Shown in pieces: positions 48,660-58,890 of a stretch of 64,000 nt of DNA; within the stretch, counting starts at the first letter, position 1, and every line of letters starts with the position of its first letter. The stretch covers positions 1,242,001-1,306,000 of the forward strand of contig NC_044596.1 in assembly GCF_901933205.1 (NCBI RefSeq). The letters are read 5' to 3'. The translations under genes were made by a program, and so were the position numbers. Source of the DNA: Camarhynchus parvulus. Lineage: Eukaryota > Chordata > Aves > Passeriformes > Thraupidae. The notes beneath the pieces were generated by a model. That model did no database searches. It was given only the letters and a program-made list of their open reading frames with translations, and was not told the origin of the DNA.

Positions 48660-49905
48660 GAGTGCACACCCCAGGCTGTGCTGGGCTGTGCTGGGCGGTG
48701 CTGGGGCAGTGATCACACACCCCAGGCTGTGCCGGGCAGGGCAGGGCAGGGCAGGGCAAGGCAGGGCAGTGCAGTGCTCACATCCTGGGCAGTGCAGGAC
48801 AGTGCTGGGCAGTTCTGGGCTGTGCTGGGCAGTGCAGGGCAGTGCTCACACCCTGGGCAGTGTGGGGCAGTGCTGGGCAGTGCAGTGCTCACCCCCCAGG
48901 CTGTGCAGGCAGGTTGGGCAGTGCTTACCCCCTGGGCAGGGCAGTGCTCACACCCCAGACTGTGCAGGCAGGCTGTGCAGTGCTCACCCCCCAGGCAGTG
49001 CAGTGCTCATACCCCAGGCTCTGCAGTGCTCACACCCCAGGCAGTGCAGGGCTCATACCCCAGGCTCTGCAGTGCTCACACCCCAGGCAGTGCAGTGCTC
49101 ATACCCCAGGCTCTGCAGTGCTCACACCCCAGGCAGTGCAGGGCTCATACCCCAGGCTCTGCAGTGCTCACACCCCAGGCAGTGCAGGGCTCACACCCCG
49201 GGCAGGGCAGTGCTCACACCCCAGGCAGTGCAGGGCTCATACCCCGGGCAGGGCAGTGCTCATACCCCAGGCTCTGCAGTGCTCACCCCCCAGGCTGTGC
49301 AGTGCTCACACCCCAGGCTCTGCAGTGCTCACACCCCAGGCAGTGCAGGGCTCATACCCCAGGCTCTGCAGTGCTCACACCCCGGGCAGGGCAGTGCTCA
49401 CACCCCAGGCTGTGCAGTGCTCACACCCCGGGCAGGGCAGTGCTCACACCCCGGGCAGGGCAGTGCTCACACCCCAGGCTGTGCAGTGCTCACACCCCAG
49501 GCTCTGCAGTGCTCACACCCCGGGCAGGGCAGTGCTCACACCCCGGGCAGGGCAGTGCTCACACCCCAGGCTGTGCAGTGCTCACACCCCAGGCTCTGCA
49601 GTGCTCACACCCCGGGCAGGGCAGTGCTCACACCCCGGGCAGGGCAGTGCTCACACCCCAGGCTGTGCAGTGCTCACACCCCAGGCTCTGCAGTGCTCAC
49701 ACCCCGGGCAGGGCAGTGCTCACACCCCAGGCTGTGCAGTGCTCACACCCCAGGCTCTGCAGTGCTCACACCCCAGGCAGTGCAGGGCTCATACCCCGGG
49801 CAGTGCAGTGCTCACACCCCGGGCAGTGCAGGCAGGCTGGGCAGGGCTCACACCCCAGGCTCTGCAGTGCTCACACCCCAGGCTGTGCAGGCAGGCTGGG
49901 CAGCA
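48660..49905 (+). repeat. 23-bp minisatellite with 92-bp higher-order unit
   Basis: The regular part (about 48990-49870) is built of 23-bp units CAGTGCTCACACCCCAGGCT plus GTG, CTG or similar, with a CCCCGGGCAGGG variant. Around 38 units are present. At 49477, 49569 and 49661 the same unit order recurs every 92 bp (4 x 23). The left part (48660-48985) is less regular and includes a (GGGCA)n run. All three plus-strand frames are open for 398-489 codons because the unit has no stop and 23 is not a multiple of 3. Confidence 0.96.
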
Positions 49906-51451
49906 CAGGGTCTGCACACTCCCCCAGGCTGGCTGGGGCTTGCTGAGGAACAGAGTGCCAGGGTGGGCCTGCTGTGGGTGCAGGGTCTGCAGCCAAGAGG
50001 ATGCACCCAGGCATTTTGCCCTCCACGTTTTGGGGTGAGGTTGTGGTTGCACTTGGAGTCTTTCCCCGTGGAGTTTGGTGTGGGATTCCTTCTTGGCTAG
50101 TGAGCCCTGCTGTTGCTGCAGCATGGTCAGCCAGGAGTCAGAGCAGGGGCACTCCTGGCTGTGCAGGGCAGCGTTTGGGGAGGGACACCTGAGCAACGGT
50201 GGCATGTCTAGGAAGCTGTGGCAGCACAAGTCAGCCCATGGCCAGCTGGGATGGGACCTTCCTGGCTGATGGAGCTCCAGCCAGGACACTTGGAGGTGAG
50301 AAGCACCCAGGCAGCTCATGAGGAGGTCTAGAAGGATGGAGAAGTTCCCAGTTTTCCAGATACTCTCATTAAGCAGCATATTCTGCCACCCTGGAAAGCT
50401 CCAAGGCTGGGAGAGCATGGACCCAGAAGCTGATCTTGAAAGGGAAGGAGCTTGCAGAGGGGTCAAAACAGCCTGTGGAGTGGCTTCCAATGATCCTGGC
50501 AATGCAGCTTGCACTGAGGAGCATCAGCCCTGTGGAGAGAGGTGTTCTGCAGCCCCCAGGAGAGCTGCACCCCCAAAGTGTCTGCACAGGGCTGGACCTG
50601 CCAGTGCAGAAAACCCCTGAGCAGCTGCTGCTGCTGCTGAGCACCCACCCTGTCAGCCTGCCCTGTCTGAGGGGGCTGAGGAGGCCCCTTGCCCTTGGCT
50701 GGCTCCAGGCTCCATGCATGAAGATCCCAGCCCATCCCAGCAGATGTGGGGCACGGTGTTTGGTTGTAGTGGGGCAGCTTGGCTCTTCCCCTGCTCCTTT
50801 CCAGGTCTCCACACACCTGCTTCCCTGGGTGTACCCCTGCATGGTTTCTGCACAGGCCTATCTCCATGGCCACTTTCCAGGTGGTTTTTGTGCACTGAAG
50901 CAGCCAGAGGAGGCAGAGCCAAGAATCTGCTCCAGGTTCCAGAACCTCTGGGATTCACTCCGAGGGCAGGGAGAGACCATCTGCACAGGCAGGTTGGTGG
51001 AGGAATTCCCAGGGTGTTTCCCATCCTTTTTTAAACATAAACTGATTCTCTGGGAAGACTGGGAAAGCACCAGGCCCCTTGACAGCCCAAGAAGCATGTG
51101 AGAGTTTACTTGTGGACCTGCACATGATTGCAATTAGCCCTAGGGCTCTAGGGCTAAAATTAAACTAGGAAAATTGTTTCCATCCCCAGATACCAGCCTG
51201 CCTCCTCAGGGGACCCCCCTGCCACCAGAGGGAAGATCTGTGACCCTGCTGTGAGTCAGCTCCTGAATTGCCCAGGTTTAGCTGGTCATGGCTGGGGCAG
51301 CCATTCCCAACTTGTCAAACCCCAGCCAGCCTGGGACACAGCACCCATGTGTACAAACACAACATCCTCAATATCCCTGCTGCCATCTACTCCAAAACCT
51401 GCTATTCCTTGTGTTCACTCGTATTCCCTGACTCCTTGCAGCAGCAGCTGC

Positions 51452-51637
51452 AGTGAGAGCCCATGGCAGCACCACATTCCACTGCAGACAGGCCAGGAGA
51501 ACCATCAGAGTCTTTGGAAAGTGAAATGCTCCCAGTGATGTGGGGTCTGGTAGTGCCCCTGCTTTGATGGAGCAGGAACTTTGTGAAATAAGAGGTTCAT
51601 GGGTGGACCAGTCACTGTGAGCATCCACCCTCCTCCC
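51452..51637 (+). repeat. 186-bp direct repeat, copy 1
   Basis: AGTGAGAGCCCATGGCAGCA to CATCCACCCTCCTCCC recurs at 52695-52880 with three differences in 186 bp and no indel (offset 1243). Confidence 0.95.
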
Positions 51638-51738
51638 TTGTCCTTGAAGGTCTGTGTCCATCCTCAGTCCCCTCTCCTCCAGGTTAAGTGACCTCAGCTG
51701 ATTCATTGTTCATCACCAGACCCCCAGTCCTTGTCACA

Positions 51739-52535
51739 TTGCTTTAGTGCTGACTTCAGATACTTCCAATGACCAACACTGAACACCAGGCTCACATTTC
51801 AGAGAGCCACTGAGATTCAATGTTTGTCCCACCAAAACCCTGAAAGCACTTTCTGAAGGCCCACTCTGTATCTCTCTGTGTCCAGCTCTGCATCTTCTTG
51901 ATTTTTAAGAGACAAGAATTATTATTTCACTTCACTGGGCTGCAGGACCCAGGGTTCATCTCCCCAGCACACCTTGGCTGCAGAAACAAATCCCTCTGCA
52001 GGAGCAGGAGCCCCAGAGGCTGTGCTGGTCCCTGTTGCCCACCTGGATGAGGTTTCCATGCCAGGGGGCTGCAGAGAACCCACGGGATCCATCCCTGGGG
52101 CTCCCAGGGCCCTTGCACAGCTCGGAAGGAGAAGCTCAGCCCATGGTTATGGAGCTGCAGGGCCCATTGCCAGCAGCCACACGTGCTGTGGGGTGCCAGC
52201 CGTGCCAGAGGGGTGCCAGCAGCCTGGCAGCGTGCCCCCCGTGGGAAGGGGCTCTGGGTGCAGCAGAGGCAGCTCCTGGTGCTCGCTGCCCCCTGCCCTT
52301 GCCCCGAGCACGGCCAGCAGGAGGGGAGGAGATCCCCAGGCAGGGGCAGAGGGAGATGAGAGGGGCAGGGAGCTGTGAGGGGCACAGCAGAGGAGCTGAG
52401 GGGGCAGGCAGCTGGGATTGCCAGAGTGCCAGAGGCTTGGAGGGGCCCTTGTGAGCACCGGGACCCCCTGTGCTGCCCAGGGCCCAGCTGAGCACAGGAG
52501 CTGCAGGAGGAGGACATGGCTGGGGGAGCCCCATC
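51739..52535 (-). repeat. Right arm of 797-bp perfect inverted repeat
   Basis: This is the reverse-complement partner of 45168-45964, separated from it by 5774 bp. It lies between the two copies of a 186-bp direct repeat. No target duplication or transposon end is visible at its edges. Confidence 0.95.
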
Positions 52536-52694
52536 ATGTCCCTCACTGCTGCCCTTACTCTTACAGTGACAGAGGAGCAGGTCAATGACTGCTTCTCCTG
52601 GAGGGGGCAGGGACCTGCCACTGCATTCCCCCAAAGACCTCACTCCAGTGGAGCCCACAGAAACTCTGCAGAAAACAATCAGAGCATGTCCTGT

Positions 52695-52880
52695 AGTGAG
52701 AGCCCATGGCAGCACCACATTCCACTGCAGACAGGCCAGGAGAACCATCAGAGTCTTTGGAAAGTGAAATGCTCCCAGTGATGTGGGGTCTGGTAGTGCC
52801 CCTGCTTTGATGGAGCGGGAAGTTTGTGAAATAAGAGGTTCATGGGTGGACCAGTCACTGTGAGCACCCACCCTCCTCCC
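52695..52880 (+). repeat. 186-bp direct repeat, copy 2
   Basis: This is the second copy of 51452-51637. The interval between the copies contains about 100 bp of unique sequence, the right inverted arm, and about 160 bp of unique sequence. Confidence 0.95.
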
Positions 52881-53197
52881 CTGCTGGCTGGGCTGGTGCT
52901 CTGCACACCCCTGGGAAAGGTTTGGGGTCAGGGAAGAGCCAGAGAACAGCAGGACCATGGAGACTGGACAAAGCCTCTGAGATCACTGAGTGCATCATGA
53001 ACCCAGCACTGTCTGCTCCACCATCACACCAAGCCCTGAGCAGGCACATGGTTTAGCTTCAGGCAGGGCTGCAGCCAGAGGGACAGGACAGCCCAGATGC
53101 CACCCTGTGCCCAGCCTGGCTGAGAGCAAGGCAGCTCATCCTGAGCATGAGGACACCAACCACGGGTCTCACAGCACAGCCTGGAGCTTGCCATGCA

Positions 53198-53697
53198 ACA
53201 TTTCCAGCTGGAAATGCCTTGATCCTCACTCCTCAAGCTTCTCAATGGAACATTTCCAGATGAAATGCCCTGATCCTCACTCCTCAAGCTTCTCAATGGA
53301 ACATTTCCAGATGAAATGCCCTGATCCTCACTCCTCAAGCTTCCATGCAACCATTTCCAGGTGAAATGCCCTGATCCCTCACATCCCAAGCTTTCCCATG
53401 CAACATTTCCAGCTGGAAATGCCCTGATCCTCACTCCTCAAACTTCTCCATGCAACATTTCCAGATGAAATGCCCTGATCCCTCATTCCTCAAGCTTCTC
53501 AATGCAACATTTCCAGATGAAATGCCCTGATCCTCACTCCTCAAACTTTCCCAGTGCAATATTTCCAGATGAAATGCCCTGATCCTTCACACCTCAAACT
53601 TCCCAATGCAACATTTCCAGATGAAATGCTCTGATCTTTTACACCTCAAGCTTCTCCATGCAACATTTCCAGATGAAATGCCCTGATCCCTCACTCC
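53198..53697 (+). repeat. 51-bp tandem array, about 10 copies
   Basis: Ten units start with CATTTCCAGATGAAATGCCC, then TGATCCTCACTCCTCAAGCT and TCTCAATGGAA/GCAA. The period is 51-52 bp. In the left half the period is 17 codons and a minus-strand frame is open. Confidence 0.95.
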
Positions 53698-54421
53698 TGT
53701 GCTGGCTCTGGGTCACTTTTGAGCCTGTCCCTGCTGCCTGTGGCCCTGTCCTGGGGCAGGAGGGCAGAGCTCACCCTCCCCTGCCCACAGAGCTGTGGGC
53801 TCTGAAGGGAGGCACTGCTCCAGGAAAGCTGCATTTGCCCTCACCCAGGCCTGACACAAAGAGAATTGATCAAAAGCACCTTGAAAAGCTCCCGTCCCCA
53901 GAGCAGAAGGCTCCTCTTGTTGAAATTGGGTGGGAGAGCTGCGGTTTTTCCTCAGTTCCTTTGATTTGTTGCCTAATGCAGGGGATGGATAAATCTCTAA
54001 GCCCTGAGATTTAGGGCAGGATTCATACTTTACATCTTCAGAAGACGTAGTAAACAGCCTCATACTCTCTAATCCTGGGAGCAGGTTTGTACCTGCTCTC
54101 TCTGCATAAACTGGACCAGCTACAACAATTTCACATTGTGGCTGAGTTCAAAACATCCCCTTGGGGATGAAATGTTTATTGCAGAAGATTTTTAAGATGG
54201 TTCCTCAGGGAGAAAAGGACTCCCACCTCAACATCCTGCACAGACCCTGGGGGCTGTCACAGGGACACAAGAACAGAGTGACTCCATGAGCAGTGGGACT
54301 CCTTAGGAAGGTGTGAGTGTAGGTGCCACAGCAGAGCCAGCTCAGCTGAGTGGGGATTCCAAAGTTTCCAGAGGAGATTTGTCTCTCAGAGCTTCCCCAC
54401 TGGGCAGCAGGGGTGGGTGCT

Positions 54422-54511
54422 GCCTGCAGTGACATTTATTGAGCAGGGTTAGCCTGCAGTGAATTACTGAGCAGGGTTAGCCTGCAGTGACATTTCTTGA
54501 GCAGGGTTAGC
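54422..54511 (+). repeat. Three-copy tandem repeat (about 31-33 bp)
   Basis: GCCTGCAGTGACATTTATTG then AGCAGGGTTA recurs three times with small changes. Confidence 0.9.
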
Positions 54512-54902
54512 AGATCCCTGATGGCTGCAGAGCTCCAGGGTCCAGCTGCCTCCACTGGCCCTGGGGGCAGGCTGGGGTCCCTCAGGTCACACTGCCCAAG
54601 GATCCCACCCACCTTTCCAGAGCCCTGCAGAGCCCTCCTGGGCTGTGAAGGGGTTTGTGGTGAGGGCAGCTGAGCTGGACAGAGCACAGGCCCCTTTCCC
54701 AGGTATCTGGACCTTGGAGTTGCTCCAACCCAGCCCTGACACAGCAGCAGAGCAGAAGGAGCCAATTTGGAGTCTGGACTCCACATCTGGGGGACACCAC
54801 TTGAGGGGGGTTTGGTGAGTTTTATGCAAAATGTGAACCTCTGCAGATTCTCCCAGGGCACATTGTGGGCACACCGTGCCCTGGGGGGGCTGCTCACTCA
54901 GT

Positions 54903-55132
54903 GGGGTGGGACACAGCTCCCCATTGAGAGGGACACAGCTCCCCATTGTGGCGGCACACAGCTCCCCATTGTGGGGGCACACAGCTCCCCATTGGGTGGG
55001 GGACACAGCTCCCCATTGTGGGGGACACAGCTCCTCATTGGGTGGGGGACACAGCTCCCCATTGTGGGGGCACACAGCTCCCCATGGGGTGGGACACAGC
55101 TCCCCATGGGGTGGGACATAGCTCCCCAGTGC
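54903..55132 (+). repeat. Tandem array of about 24-bp units
   Basis: About ten units of ACACAGCTCCCCATTGTGGG with G/C-rich spacers occur; later units read CCATGGGGTGGG. The array ends 160 bp downstream (in transcript sense) of LGR6 exon 3. Confidence 0.93.
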
Positions 55133-55291
55133 CCAGGGGCACATTTGCCAGGGTGGGTTTAACAGCTGACCCGACACCTTGAAGCTTTGCATTCCCTCAG
55201 GATGGCTGCAGGTCCCTGCTCATGGCCAGTGCCAGGGGCTGGGGAGAGGCAGGGACAGGGATTGCCCTGCAGAGATGAACAAGTTACTTAC

Positions 55292-55363
55292 AGGATCTTC
55301 AGGCTGTAGAGGCCAGAGAAAGCTTCCCCTGGGATCCTGGAGATCTGGTTTCCAGAGAGGCGC
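55292..55363 (-). CDS. LGR6: LGR6 LRR exon (exon 3 by homology), internal
   Basis: This is an internal coding exon of the R-spondin receptor LGR6, a leucine-rich-repeat GPCR that potentiates Wnt signalling at the plasma membrane. On the minus strand a CACTGCAG acceptor precedes the exon and a GTAAGT donor follows it. The 72 bp, read in phase 2, complete a Leu codon and give RLSGNQISRIPGEAF then SGLYSLKIL, one 24-residue LRR with the LxLxxNxIxxIP pattern. LGR5 and LGR6 encode most ectodomain LRRs in separate 72-bp exons of this phase. The text is closer to LGR6 than to LGR5, which has AGN and TGLYSLKVL at this place (recalled, not searched). The next exon follows 12.8 kb downstream at 42474. 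No frameshift or stop is seen. Confidence 0.95.
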
Positions 55364-56530
55364 CTGCAGTGGAAAGAAGAGGCAGCCATGTGTCAGCATC
55401 CCTGTGATGACAGTCCCTGTCTGCAGAGGCTTCACCACCCCTCCATCCTGCACTGTCCCCTCCAGGGAGGCTGCAGCACCTGCAAGCTGAGCCACAACCC
55501 TGAGCTGGGCATCTTCCCCTGGTGCAGCCTGAGGAACAGCAAAGGAAATCCCAGCTCCTGCCAGACCTGAATCCAGCATTTTCAGCATCCAGAGACAGCT
55601 CATGGCTCAAAGCCATTTCCTGGATAGACACAGGTCCCCAGCACAGAAATTACAGCACAGGCTGTAAAAAAACCAGCCCACGGACCCTGCTCCGTGCCAG
55701 GCCTTGGCAGAGAGACTGGAGCAGGGCAGAGCTGTTTCTGCTCATGGCAGGACTATCCCTAAATCCTGCCTGGTGAATGAGGGCCAAAGGAGGGGAGAGG
55801 AAGCTGAAGCAAAGAGCAGCATCACAATGGAAAATGGGACATATCTGGGACATAGAGCAAAGAGCAGGGGAGAACATTCAGAACTTACTGAAAGAATTTA
55901 TTGAAGGAAACCTGTGGGATTTACCATTGTACAGCATCACCTGATCTTAGAACTCAAAATTTAACAAGGCCCATAGCAGGCTGGGGAATTAAAAGGTATT
56001 TGCATTTTTCAGTGGCGTTAAAAACTGCATCACTGTTACCATCAGGACTCTGGTGAGGACATGTGGTTGAACCAGGACTGAAGTCCAGGACTTCTGAATC
56101 TAGGCTTGACCTAGAGAAGAGGTGACTTTTCTCTTTCTCCTTCTGTTTTGAGGACAAATATGGATGAAGTCCCAGCCCCCATCAGCCAGAAATCATAAAG
56201 ACAGGTTCAACAACCTGATTAAGACCCTAAATTGCCACTAAAATTGGGCAAGAAACTTGTCTACTTGACTTGGAGTGGAATATTGCATCTCCAAAACAGA
56301 GACAGTGAACATCATTTGTGACCAGGCTCATCTTCACTCTCACAGAAAGTCCAAACCAGGCCCAGGAGGTTGGGCACAGACCTGGCAAAGGTATTCATTA
56401 AAGTTTTGTTTCTTTTTAGGCATTTTGTAGGGGAAGGAGACAGGTGTGGGGGCTGAGCAGTGCAATCCTGGCTGGAAGCAAAGTGCAGGGGAACTCTCGG
56501 GGTCTCAGGCTGCTCACAGTGACCCCGAGA

Positions 56531-57033
56531 TGTGTTAGAAAGTCTCTTTTCCCAGCCTGGTGCTCGAAGAAGGAGTCAGAGCTCTTCATTTCTCGGTCCC
56601 CAGGTTGTTTATTGTTTCTTATCTATAAAATTCTGTCTCCTGTCCTGCCGAGGTCCATCCAGCAGGACAGTTCCAGGCACTCTGCCTGCCCCCAGGGCAG
56701 TGTTATGTCTTTATACTAAAAACTACGTGTACAATATTTACAATTACTTCCCAATACCCATCACCTATGTTAGACAGTGAGCTTCTACTCTAAACCAGTC
56801 CAAAAGTGCCAAAACATCACAGCAGAAGATGGAGGCCAAGAAGAAGAAGAAGGAGAAAGGCTGGACATGCCCAGATTCCTCCATCTTGCCCCTGAACCCC
56901 CATTTTAAAAACCCCAAAAATCTATTTTTCACCCTGTGATAAATTCACTATCATTCTACTTAAACTTCCGGGGCTTGTAATTCTTCATATAAGGTTGGTA
57001 ATTGTTTTTTCCAAGGGCTAAGTCAAAGGCACA
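56531..57033 (-). mobile_element. LTR-like element, minus orientation
   Basis: Read on the minus strand, the block goes from TGTGCCTTTGACTTAGCC through GGCAAGATGGAGG and a CTCCTTCTTCTTC tract to AAACAATAAACAACC (polyadenylation signal) and ends TTTCTAACACA. The middle resembles the elements at 17886 and 40377 (the AAGATGGAGG and TTCTTCTTC segments). The boundaries are set by TG/CA ends only; no target duplication was found, so they may be off by tens of bases. Confidence 0.6.
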
Positions 57034-58464
57034 GGGGTCTGGGGCTCTGTGTCAAGGTCTCTGAGCCCCTTGGGCAGTGGCTGGAGCCCTCCAGGGCAGG
57101 CAGAGGGATTCCCTGGGTTCTGACAGGGAACCAGGGCTCTGCAGAGGTCACCAAGGGCACCAAGGTGCTCTGGGCAGCCAGGCTCACCTGTGGCAGAGCC
57201 CGTGTGTGGGTGCCTGAGCTCTCCCTCTCCTCGGGAACCTGCAGAAAATCTCTCCCATAATGAGGCCTCTGACAGCATCAACAGCACAGGGTCGTCTCTT
57301 TAATGTGTGTGAGCAGGTTGGAACCTGCCTCCTGCAGCACATGATCCGCCTGGCAGGCTGGGCTATTTGTCACTTAGGGGCTGTGATTTGGGGTAATTGC
57401 TGCTTTTGATTGCTGATTTCCACATGGGAGGGAGGGAGTGTTGTCCGGGAGGCTGCAGTGCTTGCCTGGAGGGAAGGTGTTCCTGCACGGCATCCTCAGC
57501 CTGCTCCTGCATCCTCCTCCTCCCCGGCTCTCTGTCCTCACCTCCCCGCAGCTCCGGGCTGCTCACACCTACTCCGGGCTCAAAGTGCCTCCCTGCTCAC
57601 TTTCCTGGGTGTGTTTGAGTGTTTGCCAGGTCCCTGAATGGATCTGGGACCTCCAGGATTAGCAGGAGAGGAATGTGAAGCTTAAAGGGAGCCCCAGCTG
57701 GGGCTGCTGGCCTCAGAGGGTGCTGGGGAGCCCCAGATGCTGGTGGGACACTGCAGAGCCAGCTGGTGGCACCTCAGCACTGTGGGTAACACAGAACATA
57801 AGGGGGGAAATAACTCGGTGTTATTCTGAAGCAGATGCCCTGCTTTCCCTGGGTGAAATTAGAGGTTTCACAGGTGAATTTAGAGCCCCAAAGCATCCCC
57901 AGCCCCAGATAAGGCCCTGTGCCTCACTGCTGCTGCAGATGTTTCTGTCCTTGGCCATGTTGCACCAGACTGTGCCTTGTCCCTGGGCCACCTCTGGTCT
58001 CTGGCTCTTCTCTCCATGCCTTTTCCTCCTCCCTGCCACCAAGGCAGCCCAGCTCCTCTCCCCAGGGTTAGGGGTCCATGCCAGGCCAGGAGCAGGCACA
58101 AAGGGAGGCACCAACCACAACCACTTCTCTGAACTCACGTCCCAAGGCCATTGACAGTGTCACTGGGGTCCAAGATGGGCTCTGCCCACTTCTGTGCAGG
58201 GGCTGGGAGGTGGCACGTGTCTGTGATTGTGCACACAGGCTGAGTTTTCCCTTTCCTAGAGGGCTGCATGGCTGGGTGTGCACACAGGCTCTGGAGGTGT
58301 GGGGTTTGGGGGCTTGCCAGACCTCCAGGACAGGTGCTGGTGCTGCTGGGGGTGTTCTGGGTGTTCCAGGCAGAGAAGCACGGCTGGGCCACCTGTCTGA
58401 GAGCAGATCAGGAGTGGGTGAGCCTCTTGGGGTGTCCTGTCAAGGGCGAGCACTGGAAATGTGT

Positions 58465-58890
58465 CATAGAACCACAGAACAGTTTAAGCTGGAAGGGACC
58501 TTAAAGCTCATCTCATCCAACACCCTGCCATGGGCAGGGACACCTCCCACTGTCCCAGGCTGCTCCAAGCTCTGTCCAACCTGGCCTTGGACACCTCCAG
58601 GGATCCAGGGGCAGCCACAGCTGCTCTGGGTCCTGTGCCAGGGCCTGCCCACCCTCACAGCCAAGAATTCCTCCCCAATATCCCATCCAGCCCTGCCCTC
58701 TGGCAGTGGGAAGCCATTCCCCCTTGTCCTGTCCCTCCATGCCTTGTCCCCAGTCCCTCTCCAGCTCTCCTGGAGCCCCTTTAGGCACTGGAAGGGGCTC
58801 TGAGCTCTTCCTGGAGCCTTCTCTTCTCCAGGTGAGCACCCCCAACTCTCCCAGCCTGGCTCAAAGCAGAGGGGCTCCAGCTCTTGGAGC
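58465..58890 (-). mobile_element. CR1 LINE 3' end fragment (about 425 bp)
   Basis: The plus strand begins with antisense tail text CATAGAACCACAGAACAG, then GCTGGAAGGGACCTTAAAGC, and continues through CACCCTCACAGCCAAGAATT to GGTGAGCACCCCCAACTCTC. Confidence 0.93.

Larger units (their letters stand above)
42475..55291 (-). other. LGR6: LGR6 intron 3 (12.8 kb), structurally rearranged
   Basis: This intron has a quiet left end (42.5-44.1 kb, nothing recognised). It then holds a solo LTR (44147-44800), a 797-bp perfect inverted repeat (45168-45964 and 51739-52535), a CR1 fragment (47540-47725), a 1.2-kb minisatellite (48660-49905), a 186-bp direct repeat (51452-51637 and 52695-52880), and tandem arrays at 53198-53697, 54422-54511 and 54903-55132. 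Long ORFs here come from the repeats. Confidence 0.9.

Noticed and set aside
48513..50100. Overlapping 398-489 codon plus-strand ORFs
   Set aside because: All three frames are open because a stop-free 23-bp unit is repeated; no domain, no splice or start context, and the peptides are cyclic low complexity.
53198..55132. Possible CRISPR-like array
   Set aside because: The units are contiguous tandem copies without unique spacers, and the genome is vertebrate.
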